Shown one piece after another: positions 33,247 through 41,909 of a DNA stretch of 64,000 nt. The notes below the pieces were generated by a model, which saw nothing but the letters and a program-made list of their open reading frames with translations, did no database searches and was not told where the DNA came from. The position numbers and the translations under genes were made by a program. This DNA comes from DATATV01 sp036268615. GTDB lineage: Bacteria; Actinomycetota; Actinomycetes; Mycobacteriales; Pseudonocardiaceae. The stretch's first letter is position 1. The number at the start of each line of letters is the position of its first letter. The stretch covers positions 124,001 to 188,000 of the forward strand of contig DATATV010000007.1 in assembly GCA_036268615.1 (NCBI GenBank), in the 5' to 3' direction.

Positions 33247-34145
33247 CCGGGGGCGGCGCGGCGCGGCTCGCGCTGGGGACGGCGGCGCTGGGCGATCTGT
33301 CCGGTGTGGACGGTACGGCGGAGGCGGAGGCGACCGTGCGGGCGGCCGTCGCGGCCGGCGTGCGCTGGTTCGACACGTCACCGTGGTACGGGCTCGGCGC
33401 GGCCGAACAGCGCCTCGGGCGGGCGCTCGCCGCCGACGCGGACGACGCGGTGTCGGTGTCCACCAAGGTCGGCTACCTGGTGGCCGCCGACGGCGGTGTC
33501 GATCTCGCGGTCGGGCGTGGGGCACAGGACTTCGGTGCCGAAGCCACCCTGCGTTCCGTCGAGGCGAGTGTGCGGCGGCTCGGCGGCCACCGGATCGACA
33601 CCGTGCTGATCCATGATCCGGACGACCACGAGCGCGCCGCTCTGGACGGCGCATACCCCGCGCTGCACCAGCTTCGGGCCGACGGCGTGATCCGGGCGAT
33701 CGGGGTGGGGATGAACCGGACCGCCATGTTGACCCGGTTCGTGCGGGACACCGACATCGACGTGGTGCTCGTCGCCGGCAGGTACAGCCTGCTGGACGGC
33801 GAGGCCGCCGAGGAGTTGTTGCCGCTGTGCCGGCAGCGCGGGGTGCGGGTGATGGTCGGGGGAGTGTTCAACTCGGGCATTCTGGCCGACCCCCGCCCCG
33901 GCGCGCTGGACGACTACCGGCCGGCCGAACCGGCGCGGCTCGCCAGGGCGCGGTCGATGGCCCGGATCTGCGCGGCGTACGGGGTGCCGCTGGCCGCGGC
34001 CGCCCTACAGTTCCCCGGCCGGCATCCGGCCGTCACCCAGGTGCTGATGGGGCCGCGCAGCCGCACCGAACTGGCGGCGAACCTGGTCCACTGGCAACGG
34101 GCGATTCCAGCCGGGCTGTGGAACGAACTGGCCACCCTCGCCTGA
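33243..34145 (+). CDS. Aldo/keto reductase, L-fucose dehydrogenase-like
   Basis: The protein is 300 residues from GTG 33243, overlapping the previous stop. Family motifs are VRWFDTSPWYGLGAAEQRLGRAL, with the catalytic Asp and Tyr, the catalytic Lys in STKVGYL, and the His in IDTVLIHDPDDH. The C-terminus GVPLAAAALQFPGRHPAVTQVLMG is typical of D-threo-aldose/L-fucose 1-dehydrogenases. It would oxidise or reduce the sugar with NAD(P). It is the last gene of the GntR-controlled operon. Confidence 0.85.
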   Translation: MTGGGAARLALGTAALGDLSGVDGTAEAEATVRAAVAAGVRWFDTSPWYGLGAAEQRLGRALAADADDAVSVSTKVGYLVAADGGVDLAVGRGAQDFGAEATLRSVEASVRRLGGHRIDTVLIHDPDDHERAALDGAYPALHQLRADGVIRAIGVGMNRTAMLTRFVRDTDIDVVLVAGRYSLLDGEAAEELLPLCRQRGVRVMVGGVFNSGILADPRPGALDDYRPAEPARLARARSMARICAAYGVPLAAAALQFPGRHPAVTQVLMGPRSRTELAANLVHWQRAIPAGLWNELATLA

Positions 34146-34148
34146 CTG

Positions 34149-34179
34149 TTACGACCATGGTCGTAACGACCATGGTCGT
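34149..34179. promoter_or_regulatory. Tandem palindromic operators of the TetR gene
   Basis: ACGACCATGGTCGT occurs twice, at 34151-34164 and 34166-34179, on a 15-bp period. The first is extended to the perfect 18-mer TTACGACCATGGTCGTAA (34149-34166). They lie 14 bp before the TetR start. TACTGT at 34182-34187 is a likely -10 box with the GTG start 7 bp beyond, so the message appears leaderless and repressor binding would cover the promoter. Confidence 0.8.
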
Positions 34180-34193
34180 GCTACTGTGGTGAA

Positions 34194-34895
34194 GTGCCAC
34201 CGATCGACAACCCCCAGAAACCCCGCAGCCGGCGCGAACGCCCGGCGAAACCCCCGCTGACCAGGCAGGGAATCATCGACGCTGCCCTGGTCATCCTGCG
34301 GGACGAGGGCCTGGACAAGTTGACGATGCGCCGGGTCGCCACCGCGGTGGACTCCGGGCACGCCTCGTTGTACGTCTACGTCCGGGACGTGGAGGACCTG
34401 CACGCCCAGCTCCTCGACGAACTGCTGGGCGAGGTCAGCCCACCGGCCGCCGGGGTCGGCACGTGGCGCGATCGGATCAAGGCCCTGGTGCTGAGCTACG
34501 GCAGCATCCTGCTCCGCTACCCGGGCATCGCCCGGATGGCGATCTCCACCCAGCCCAGCGGTCCGAACTACCTGGCGTTGGTCGAGGCAATCCTTGCCCT
34601 GCTCAACGAAGCCGGCGTGGCCGACGGGGTCGCGGCGCTGGCCGTGGACCTGTTGTTGCTCTACCCCACTGCGATCGCCGTCGAGCACAGCAACCCGAAG
34701 ACCTCCGCCCAGAAGGCCGACGCCCTGAGCGACCTGGCCGGCAGGCTGGTGCACACCGACGCGAGCCAGTATCCGAACATCGCCCGGCTCGGTGACCTCC
34801 TCGTTTCGGGTGACGGCTCGGTCCGTGGCGACTTTGCCCTGAACGCCCTACTCGACGGCATTCTCGCCGCGAGCCCACCCGCCACAGCAGACTAG
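34194..34895 (+). CDS. TetR-family regulator of the FAD monooxygenase cassette
   Basis: The protein is 233 residues from GTG 34194. The HTH reads GIIDAALVILRDEGLDKLTMRRVATAVDSGHASLYVYVRDVEDLHAQLLDELL, close to TetR_C-containing regulators of tetracycline-type systems. The gene is followed 15 bp later by a TetX-like monooxygenase on the same strand and is preceded by tandem palindromic operators. Ligand-relieved autorepression of the two-gene unit is the simple model. Confidence 0.88.
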   Translation: MPPIDNPQKPRSRRERPAKPPLTRQGIIDAALVILRDEGLDKLTMRRVATAVDSGHASLYVYVRDVEDLHAQLLDELLGEVSPPAAGVGTWRDRIKALVLSYGSILLRYPGIARMAISTQPSGPNYLALVEAILALLNEAGVADGVAALAVDLLLLYPTAIAVEHSNPKTSAQKADALSDLAGRLVHTDASQYPNIARLGDLLVSGDGSVRGDFALNALLDGILAASPPATAD

Positions 34896-34910
34896 GAAAG
34901 AGGCTCACTC

Positions 34911-36038
34911 GTGTCCTCCCAATCCGTTGCGATCATCGGCGCGGGCCTGTCCGGTCTCGTCCTGGCGCGAATCCTCCAGCTCCACGGCATCACCGCCACC
35001 GTCTACGAGAGCGACGCCACCGACGACGTACGCCGGCAGGGTGGTTCGCTGGACATCCACGAGGAGTCCGGCCAGGTCGCCCTGCGTGAAGCCGGCCTGT
35101 ACGAGGAGTTCCGCCGCAACACCCACCCGGAAGCCGAGCACGTGCGCGTCCTCGACAAGTCCGCGCACGTCTTCCTCGACGCCGGGGGCGGCGGCGGCCG
35201 GCCGGAGATCGACCGGACGGTGCTGCGCCGGCTGCTCATCAACTCGCTTGATCCGGGCCGGATCAGGTGGGGCCACAAGGTCACCGCGGTCAGTACCCGT
35301 GCCGACGGCCGGCATCAGGTGACCTTCGCCGACGGCAGCAGCACGGCCGCCGACCTGCTCGTCGGCGCGGACGGCACCTGGTCGAAGGTGCGTGCGCTGC
35401 TGTCCGCCGCGACGCCGGAGTACTGCGGGATCTCCCACCTGGAGATCCACCTCCCGGACGCCCGGTCGCGCCACCCGGAACTGGCCGAGATCGTCGGCCC
35501 GGGCATGCTCTTCGCCCTCTCGGACAACAAAGGCATGCTCGGCCACGGTTGCGGCGACATCGAACTCGGTGTCTCCCTGCGCGTCGGTCAGGACTGGCTG
35601 ACCGCGGGCGGTGTCGACTGGACCGACCCGGCCGCGGCCCGCGCGGCGCTGTTGGCGGAGTTCGCCGACTGGTCCACCGACCTGACCGACCTCATCCGCC
35701 ACTGCTCGGACACGATCACGCCACGCCAGATCTTCGCGCTACCGGCCGGACACCGTTGGTCGCGAGTCCCGGGCGTGACGCTCGTCGGTGACGCCGCGCA
35801 TGTGATGTCGCCCTACGCCGGTGAGGGCGCGAACCTTGCGCTGCTCGACGGCGCCGAACTCGCGCTGGCCCTCGTTGAGCATCCCGACGACGTGGAAACC
35901 GCGCTGGCGAAGTACGAGACGGCGATGTTCCCGCGTGCCGAGGCGGCGGCCGCGATGTCCGCCCAGGGCCTGGACATGTGCTTCAGCGCGACGGCACCGC
36001 GGGAGATCGTCGGCTTCTTCGCCGGCCCGAGAGGCTGA
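34911..36038 (+). CDS. FAD-dependent monooxygenase, TetX-like
   Basis: The protein is 375 residues from GTG 34911. The FAD motif is IIGAGLSGLVLARILQLHGI, then RQGGSLDIHEESGQVALREAGL, a segment very like TetX, and TLVGDAAHVMSPYAGEGANLALLDGAELA. The length equals that of TetX (about 380). TetX hydroxylates and inactivates tetracyclines with NADPH and oxygen. Many actinomycete relatives act on other aromatic polyketides, so resistance is possible but not shown. The TetR gene just before it supports substrate-induced expression. Confidence 0.85.
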   Translation: MSSQSVAIIGAGLSGLVLARILQLHGITATVYESDATDDVRRQGGSLDIHEESGQVALREAGLYEEFRRNTHPEAEHVRVLDKSAHVFLDAGGGGGRPEIDRTVLRRLLINSLDPGRIRWGHKVTAVSTRADGRHQVTFADGSSTAADLLVGADGTWSKVRALLSAATPEYCGISHLEIHLPDARSRHPELAEIVGPGMLFALSDNKGMLGHGCGDIELGVSLRVGQDWLTAGGVDWTDPAAARAALLAEFADWSTDLTDLIRHCSDTITPRQIFALPAGHRWSRVPGVTLVGDAAHVMSPYAGEGANLALLDGAELALALVEHPDDVETALAKYETAMFPRAEAAAAMSAQGLDMCFSATAPREIVGFFAGPRG

Positions 36039-36068
36039 CCCTCGGTGGTGCCGCGGCGCACCGAGGGG

Positions 36069-36323
36069 TCAGGCGTCGGCGCGCATGTTCTCCTGCGCCC
36101 ACACGACGAAACTGGTGAGCGGGATGCCGAGGTCCGGCGCGTACCGCGGCCGGCCCGGCTGGCCGGTCGCGTTCAGCCACTCGTGAGCGGCGCCCATCGC
36201 CGGCATTCCGGCGGCGATCGCCTGTTGCGCGGTCAGGTCCGGTGTGGACAGTTGCTCACCCAGAGCCCGGGAGAGGACCGCGGCGATCTCCGTCATCGAC
36301 AGGTAGTCGCTCGCCAGTTCCAA
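36069..36323 (-). pseudogene. C-terminal remnant of an NmrA-type NAD(P)-binding protein
   Basis: The 84-residue frame matches the C-terminal end of NmrA-like proteins (LASDYLSMTEIAAVLSRALGEQLS, HEWLNATGQPGRPRYAPDLGIPLTSFVVWAQEN). The N-terminal Rossmann half with the dinucleotide-binding loop is absent, and an in-frame stop lies shortly upstream near 36360. There is no promoter or ribosome site. It is a decayed fragment. Confidence 0.7.
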
Positions 36324-36342
36324 CTCGACCCCGTCGACAGGA

Positions 36343-36516
36343 GTGCTACCCGGTCTACCTCAGGGCGTCGTCGAGCGGCGCCACGAGCTGGACACGACCA
36401 TCGCCACCGATCGCGCACTGATGGACCGCATCGCCGGCCTCCAGGCCGCGCACCTCCACCAACTCGCCGCGCTCCCGGCGCCTGCCCACCCGGCCGGCAC
36501 CGAGGTCAGGCCCGCC
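36343..36516 (+). pseudogene. Fragment resembling the C-terminal coiled helix of a MerR-type regulator
   Basis: The translated stretch GVVERRHELDTTIATDRALMDRIAGLQ has the Leu/Arg/Glu pattern of the dimerisation helix of MerR regulators. No DNA-binding domain is present. It points away from the NmrA remnant, as if a divergent gene pair had lost the shared centre. The identification is weak. The remaining bases to 36620 show nothing recognisable. Confidence 0.35.
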
Positions 36517-36620
36517 GGATGCTTGAGAAGTACCGCATCCGGCTCGGGGCCCAGCAACTCGGCACCGCGCAGCCGGTCAGCGATGCCCGCAGCCGCACGA
36601 TGCTGAGTCCGTAGCCGGCC

Positions 36621-37349
36621 CTACTCGGCGTCCTGTGCCTCGATCAGGTCGAGGTCGCGGACGCAGAAGCCGTGGTGCTGGAGGGTCTCGTTGAGCACCG
36701 TGCCGAGGCACTGCCGCACCACGCGGCCCCGGGCGTAGGGCGGCCAGACATCGTCGTCGGGCACCGGCGCTCGCGCCGCGAGCCGCACAGCGGTGACCTC
36801 GTCGAGCCAGGCCGCCAGCTCGGCGGCCTGTGCGTCACGCACGCTCACGATCTCGTCGAGGGCCGGATCGAGCGGGAGATCAAGCCCGTGCGCTCCACGG
36901 TAGGGCTCCACGGTCGTCCCGATACCCATCGGCGTGAACAGCTCCGTCGAGCCCAGGCAGCAGCGGCGGAACCACGAGTCGTGGACGAAGACCAGGTGGC
37001 GCATCGTCTGCACCGCCGACCACTCGTCGTTCACGCTGCGGCGCTCGATGCCGGGCGTGCGGCGGATTCGCTCGATCGTGGCGGCCCAGCCGGCATGGAG
37101 CTGACGCGATGCCTCACGCAGATCGGCAGGGTCCTCCGAGCGGATCAGCACCCGCACCGGATGACGCCGGTCGAGCTCTGCCTCGACGTACTCGGTGACC
37201 TCGACACCGTTCACCACGACGTTGGTGACGAGCCCGTCGATCACGGCATCCTGCAGGACGACGCCGATCAGGCGTGCCCCGGTCAGATCGCACTCGCGGA
37301 ACTCCGCACCGTGCAGATCCTCGTCGACATACCGCGTCATGCTCGGCAT
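36621..37349 (-). CDS. DinB-like protein with N-terminal pentapeptide-type segment
   Basis: The protein is 242 residues from ATG 37349; an ATG three codons later or a GTG at 37364 is also possible. Residues about 10-50 have a pentapeptide-like pattern (DLHGAEFRECDLTGARLIGVVLQDAVIDG). The rest is a DinB_2/four-helix fold with the usual metal histidines (TMRHLVFVHDSWF, ETLQHHGFCVRDLD). Related proteins are mycothiol- or bacillithiol-linked metal enzymes of mostly unknown substrate. It stands alone. Confidence 0.8.
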   Translation of the reverse strand: MPSMTRYVDEDLHGAEFRECDLTGARLIGVVLQDAVIDGLVTNVVVNGVEVTEYVEAELDRRHPVRVLIRSEDPADLREASRQLHAGWAATIERIRRTPGIERRSVNDEWSAVQTMRHLVFVHDSWFRRCCLGSTELFTPMGIGTTVEPYRGAHGLDLPLDPALDEIVSVRDAQAAELAAWLDEVTAVRLAARAPVPDDDVWPPYARGRVVRQCLGTVLNETLQHHGFCVRDLDLIEAQDAE

Positions 37350-37364
37350 ACTAGGTCCGAGCAC

Positions 37365-37705
37365 CGACAGCCGGCCTCCCCGGCTTGATTCGGCCCAGCA
37401 AGCCCAGGGGCCAAATCAGACCGTCATGGCCTGGATAGCCGTGCGGTGGCCCGGATCACCGGACAGGGCGGGCACCACCGGGCGAACGGCACGAAGTACC
37501 ACAGCACCGGCGCGCTGTTCGCCGGACGACTGGGACGGCACCGGCCAACGACCGACCGCGAGTGGCACGACCGAACTGGACAACCTGCTGGTGCACCCCG
37601 ACGAGATCTGGCGACGTGACCGTGAGCCGGCCCAACGTCCAACGCTTTCGCCGTTCCTGCAACTGTTCCTGGCCGCGGTCGAGGCGGACCGAGAAACCGC
37701 GGTTG
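37365..37705. other. Intergenic stretch without a recognisable gene
   Basis: A plus-strand segment near 37530-37725 translates to a plausible-looking stretch (ELDNLLVHPDEIWRRDREPAQR), but it lacks a start with a ribosome site, runs into the ROK gene, and matches no family I know. It may be another decayed gene. Confidence 0.4.
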
Positions 37706-38905
37706 TCACGCCCGACCGACGGTGACGTCCACAAAGGCCGGTGCCGGCTGCTGCCGCCCGGCCATCGCGATCGCGCCCAACACCTCCGCCCGGGCACCGA
37801 GTTGACCCGCCAGCACGGTGAGCCCACCGCCCAGCGAGGGCGGCAGCCAGCGCAGCAGTTCCTCCCGAACGCCGTCGAGCAGCGGCACGCCCGCCGCCGC
37901 CAACCGGCCGCCCACCACCACCAGTCGGGGGTCGAGCACCGCGCAGATCCCGGCGAGTGCCTTGCCGACGGCCCGACCGGCATCGGTCACGGCGCGGCAG
38001 GCGCCCGGGTCGCCGGTGCGCACGAGGTCCAGCACCGCGGGCAGGCTGACATCGGGGCCATGGCTGTGCCGCAGTGACGCGGTGAGCGCCTCGGTTCCGC
38101 TGACCGTCTCCAGGCAGCCACGGCTGCCACACCGGCAGACCTGGCCGTCGGGGCTCACCACCACATGCCCCAACTCGCCCGCGGCACCGTGCGCGCCCCG
38201 GTGCAGCCGGCCGTCCACGATCAGCCCGGCGCCGACGCCGTCGGCCATCATCACGTACACGAGATCGTCGGTGCCGCGGGCCGCGCCGAAGATCCATTCG
38301 GCCATCGCGCCGAGGTTGGCGTCGTTGTCCAGGTAGGCCGGCACCCCGATGGCCGCGCCGAGTTCGCTGACCACGTCCACCCCCCGCCACAGCTGCGGCG
38401 GGCCCTGGCTGTCCGGGCCGGTCCGGATCGGGGCGGACACCGCCACGCCGACACCCAGCAGCCGGTGCTCCTCGACGCCCGCCTCGGCCAACAGCGCGGG
38501 GACCTGGTCGAGCACATAGCCGATCGCCTGGTGCGCGTGGTGATCGACGTCGAGTTCACCGAGGGATTCGGCCCGCAACGTTCCGGCGAGGTCGGCGATC
38601 GCGACGCGGACCCCGTCGTGCCGCAGGTGCACCCCGACCAATGCTCCGATGTCCGGATTAAGCGTCAGCTGGGTGGCCGGCCGGCCGACCCCGCTCGCCG
38701 ACAGCGCGCCGGGGTGGTCGCGCTGCTCGACCAGCACCCGCTCGGTCAGCAGGTCGGCCACCACGCTGGAGACGGTGCTGCGGGACAGCCCGGTTTCCCG
38801 CACCAATTCGACCCGGCTCGCGCCGCCGCGCCGCCGCACGGTCTCGATCACCCGCAGTCGGTTCGAGCCGCGTAGCGCGCTCAGCGAGCCCGGTGCAGAC
38901 CTCAT
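37706..38905 (-). CDS. ROK-family transcriptional regulator (NagC/XylR type)
   Basis: The protein is 399 residues from ATG 38905; a GTG at 38917 would add four. The N-terminal winged helix reads VIETVRRRGGASRVELVRETGLSRSTVSSVVADLLTE. The ROK domain has the zinc motif CRCGSRGCLE and the sugar-kinase-like segments VGADVSAP-like GVGVAVSAPI and GELGHVVVSPDG. Such regulators sense sugars or sugar phosphates. It is divergent from the secreted GH3 glycosidase across 153 bp, which it most likely controls. Confidence 0.9.
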   Translation of the reverse strand: MRSAPGSLSALRGSNRLRVIETVRRRGGASRVELVRETGLSRSTVSSVVADLLTERVLVEQRDHPGALSASGVGRPATQLTLNPDIGALVGVHLRHDGVRVAIADLAGTLRAESLGELDVDHHAHQAIGYVLDQVPALLAEAGVEEHRLLGVGVAVSAPIRTGPDSQGPPQLWRGVDVVSELGAAIGVPAYLDNDANLGAMAEWIFGAARGTDDLVYVMMADGVGAGLIVDGRLHRGAHGAAGELGHVVVSPDGQVCRCGSRGCLETVSGTEALTASLRHSHGPDVSLPAVLDLVRTGDPGACRAVTDAGRAVGKALAGICAVLDPRLVVVGGRLAAAGVPLLDGVREELLRWLPPSLGGGLTVLAGQLGARAEVLGAIAMAGRQQPAPAFVDVTVGRA

Positions 38906-38978
38906 GGTTCGCGACACTACCTGGGCTCGATACGCCGGGTCCCGGAAGCAGGGCGGCGATACCGGGCTGTATTGATCC

Positions 38979-39008
38979 TTGACACGGATAAATTGACCAC
39001 CTTAAGTT
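38979..39008 (+). promoter_or_regulatory. Sigma70-type promoter of the GH3 gene
   Basis: TTGACA (38979-38984) and TAAGTT (39003-39008) are 18 bp apart, about 50 bp before the GH3 start. It is the clearest vegetative promoter seen on this side of the divergent region. Confidence 0.6.
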
Positions 39009-39058
39009 GCCGATGGCGGACGCCCCGTGATTCTCCCGACGAAGTGGGAAGAGGCTCC

Positions 39059-41836
39059 ATGAGAACGTCCACACGCCGAACCATGCGGATGCTCGCGATC
39101 GGCACGGCCACGCTGGCCGTCCTGTCGCTGGCCAGCGGCTTACCCAGTGCGGCAGCTCCGGTGGCCGCGACCCCGATCTACCTCAACCCGAACTACAGCC
39201 CGACCGAACGAGCCGCTGACCTGGTCTCCCACCTGACGACCGCGGAGAAGGCCAGCGAGATGAACAGCAGCCAGGCCCCGGCCATCCCTCGGCTCGGGAT
39301 CGCCGCCTGGGGCTGGTGGAACGAGTCCAACCACGGGGTGAACGCGTCCACGATCACCCCGAAGGGCAACGCGACCACCCTGACCAACACCACGTCCTAC
39401 CCGTCCGACCTGTCCCTGGGCAGCACCTGGAATCCCGACCTGGTGTACTCCGAGGCCCAGCAGATCGGTGCCGAGGCGCGCGAGGTCTCGCCCGGCAACA
39501 CCGAGAACCTCGACTTCTACGCGCCGACGGTCAACCTGTCCCGCGATCCGCGGTGGGGCCGCAATGACGAGTCGTGGAGCGAGGACCCGACGCTCACCGC
39601 CGATCTCGCCGCGCAGTACGTCGATGGACTACAAGGGGAGAACCAGAACGGGCAGCTGCCCAAGTCGGCCAACGGCTACTACCAGGCGGTCGCGACGCTC
39701 AAGCACTTCGCGGCGAACAACAGCGAGTTCAACCGGCTCAACGGCAACTCGGTGATGGACCAGCGCACGCTGCGCGAGTACTACACCGCGCAGTTTGCCA
39801 GCATCATCGCGCAGAGCCACCCCGGCTCGATCATGAGCGCCTACAACGAGGTCAACGGCACCCCGGCGGCCGCGAGCGTGCAGCTCATCGACATCCTGGC
39901 CAGGGAGACCTTCGGCTTCACCGGGTACTTCACGTCCGACTGCGACGCGATCTACGAGATCCAGGCCGGGCACGCGTGGGTGCCGCCGAACTCCACCACC
40001 CCGGTCAACCAGGTCACCCGGTCCGCCTACGCCAACTCGGCCGGCGAGGACCTGGAGTGCAACGCCGGTTACAACGACGGCGTCGACTACGCCACCACCC
40101 TCCCGACCGCGCTGACGCAGAACATCCAGACCCAGACCGACACCTACAACATCGGTGACGTGGACACCTCGCTGGTGCGACTGTTCACGGCGCGGATCGA
40201 GACCGGCGAGTTCGACGCGCAGGACGAGGTGCCCTGGGTCGCGGCCGCCCGCAAGTCGCTCGGCGGTGTGGTGTGGGTCAGCAACAACACCAACAACGCG
40301 ATCACCGAGACGCCGCAACGGTTGCAGCAGGCCCAGCAGAGCGCCGACCAGAGCCTGGTGCTGTTGAAGAACTCCGCGGTGGCAGCGCAGCATGGCAGCG
40401 CTTCGCTGCTACCGCTGCGGGTTCCGGCCGCCGGACCGTACAAGATCGCGGTCGTCGGCTACTACGCCCATCCGAGTTCGCTGTTCCTCGGCGGCTACTC
40501 CAGCATCCAGGCGCCGGCCGGCAGCGCGAACAACGTGGACAGCTACACCGGCATCAAACAGGCGGTGCAGGCGATCGATCCGAGCGCCCAGGTGGACTAC
40601 TACCCGGGTGTCACCGGCGGCACCACCGGAGCGAAGCTGACCACCGTCGATCCCGCGTCCATCGCGGCGGCGAAGAACTACGACGCGGTGATCGTGGTCG
40701 CCGGCACGGACTCGACCACCGGCCAGGAGGCCCAGGACCGCACCACGCTCGCGCTGCCCGGTGCGCAGGCGAGCATGATCAGCCAGGTCGAGGCGGCCAA
40801 CCCGAACACCGTCGTGTACCTGGAGACGATGGGCGAGGTGGACACCAGCTCGTTCCAGAACACCACCCCGGCCCTGCTGTGGAGTTCCTACAACGGGCAG
40901 CGGCAGGGCGCGGCGCTCGCGGATGTGTTGCTGGGCAAGGCCGACCCCAGCGGTCACCTGCCGTTCAGCTGGTACAGCGACATGAGCCAGATTCCGCCGA
41001 TCTCCGACTACGACATCCGGCCGACCGCCACCACCGACGGCCGCACCTACGAGTACTTCACCGGCGCCGTCACCTGGCCGTTCGGTTACGGTCTGAGCTA
41101 CGCACAGTTCGCGTACTCCAACATGACCGTCGACCGGTCGACGGTCGACGCCAACGGATCGGTCACCGTGAGTGCCAACGTGACCAACACCAGTCGGGTG
41201 GCCGGGGACGACGTGGTGCAGCTGTATGCGACCACACCGGACGCCCCGGCCGCGCTGCAGCGACCGGCGAAACGGCTGGAGACGTTCCAGAAGGTGACGC
41301 TCGGCCCGCACCAGACCAAACGGGTCACCTTCACCGTCAAGGTGCCCAACCTGGAGTTCTTCGACGAGAACACCAACGCCTACGAGGTGGACACCGGCCG
41401 GTACGGGCTGCAACTGGCCAGTTCGAGTGCGGACGTGGTGGCCCAGCGGTTCATCCGGGTCACCGGCAGGCTGCGGCCGACGCCGTCGGTCGTGACGGCC
41501 AAGCCGGTGGTTGCCGGCGACGCCGGCAAGGGCATCGCCCAGCGGGTGTTCTTCCCACCGAACAGCACGGTCGATCCGCAGCTGACGGTCTCGATGAGCG
41601 ACCAGAGCCTGTACGGGTACATCACCCTCGGCCAGAGCACCAGGCTGCCGGCGGGGATGACCGTGCGGTACAGCAGTGACCGGCCCGGGGTGGTGACCGT
41701 CAGCCGGTACGGGAACACCATCCGCACCGCCGCTGCCGGCGTGGCCACGGTGACGGCCACGGTGAGCTACTACGGCCAACACGCGACCGGCAGTTTTGTG
41801 GTCGACGTACAACCGGCGGGCGCACCGCAACCCTAG
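39059..41836 (+). CDS. Secreted GH3 glycoside hydrolase (beta-glucosidase/xylosidase type)
   Basis: The protein is 925 residues from ATG 39059 (ribosome site GAAGAGG). A signal peptide ends near SGLPSAAAPVAA. The GH3 barrel has NFYAPTVNLSRDPRWGRNDESWSEDP-like sequence (LDFYAPTVN...DPRWGR), the KHFAANNSE motif, and the nucleophile Asp in YFTSDCDAIYEI. A GH3 C-terminal domain, a fibronectin III-like domain (VTANVTNTSRVAGDDVVQLY-like) and a final Ig-like domain of about 80 residues follow. It resembles xylan beta-xylosidases. Codon 28 is TTA. Longer frames upstream lack a ribosome site. Confidence 0.9.
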   Translation: MRTSTRRTMRMLAIGTATLAVLSLASGLPSAAAPVAATPIYLNPNYSPTERAADLVSHLTTAEKASEMNSSQAPAIPRLGIAAWGWWNESNHGVNASTITPKGNATTLTNTTSYPSDLSLGSTWNPDLVYSEAQQIGAEAREVSPGNTENLDFYAPTVNLSRDPRWGRNDESWSEDPTLTADLAAQYVDGLQGENQNGQLPKSANGYYQAVATLKHFAANNSEFNRLNGNSVMDQRTLREYYTAQFASIIAQSHPGSIMSAYNEVNGTPAAASVQLIDILARETFGFTGYFTSDCDAIYEIQAGHAWVPPNSTTPVNQVTRSAYANSAGEDLECNAGYNDGVDYATTLPTALTQNIQTQTDTYNIGDVDTSLVRLFTARIETGEFDAQDEVPWVAAARKSLGGVVWVSNNTNNAITETPQRLQQAQQSADQSLVLLKNSAVAAQHGSASLLPLRVPAAGPYKIAVVGYYAHPSSLFLGGYSSIQAPAGSANNVDSYTGIKQAVQAIDPSAQVDYYPGVTGGTTGAKLTTVDPASIAAAKNYDAVIVVAGTDSTTGQEAQDRTTLALPGAQASMISQVEAANPNTVVYLETMGEVDTSSFQNTTPALLWSSYNGQRQGAALADVLLGKADPSGHLPFSWYSDMSQIPPISDYDIRPTATTDGRTYEYFTGAVTWPFGYGLSYAQFAYSNMTVDRSTVDANGSVTVSANVTNTSRVAGDDVVQLYATTPDAPAALQRPAKRLETFQKVTLGPHQTKRVTFTVKVPNLEFFDENTNAYEVDTGRYGLQLASSSADVVAQRFIRVTGRLRPTPSVVTAKPVVAGDAGKGIAQRVFFPPNSTVDPQLTVSMSDQSLYGYITLGQSTRLPAGMTVRYSSDRPGVVTVSRYGNTIRTAAAGVATVTATVSYYGQHATGSFVVDVQPAGAPQP

Positions 41837-41856
41837 TTCGACCGCGCTGGTTCCGA

Positions 41857-41900
41857 CCGCCGCTCCCGGCCCGCCGTCCCGGGCGAGCAGGGAGCGGCGG
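41857..41900. terminator. Terminator hairpin between GH3 and the DUF3558 gene
   Basis: CCGCCGCTCCC (41857-41867) pairs with GGGAGCGGCGG (41890-41900), an 11-bp stem with a 22-base loop that itself holds a CCCGGC/GCCGGG-like pairing. It lies between convergent genes and can serve both. Confidence 0.6.
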
Positions 41901-41909
41901 CTGCCGGCC

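Noticed and set aside
38972..39058. An extended start of the GH3 protein at 38972.
   Set aside because: It would overlap the promoter and put the signal peptide 29 residues inside; ATG 39059 has a good ribosome site.
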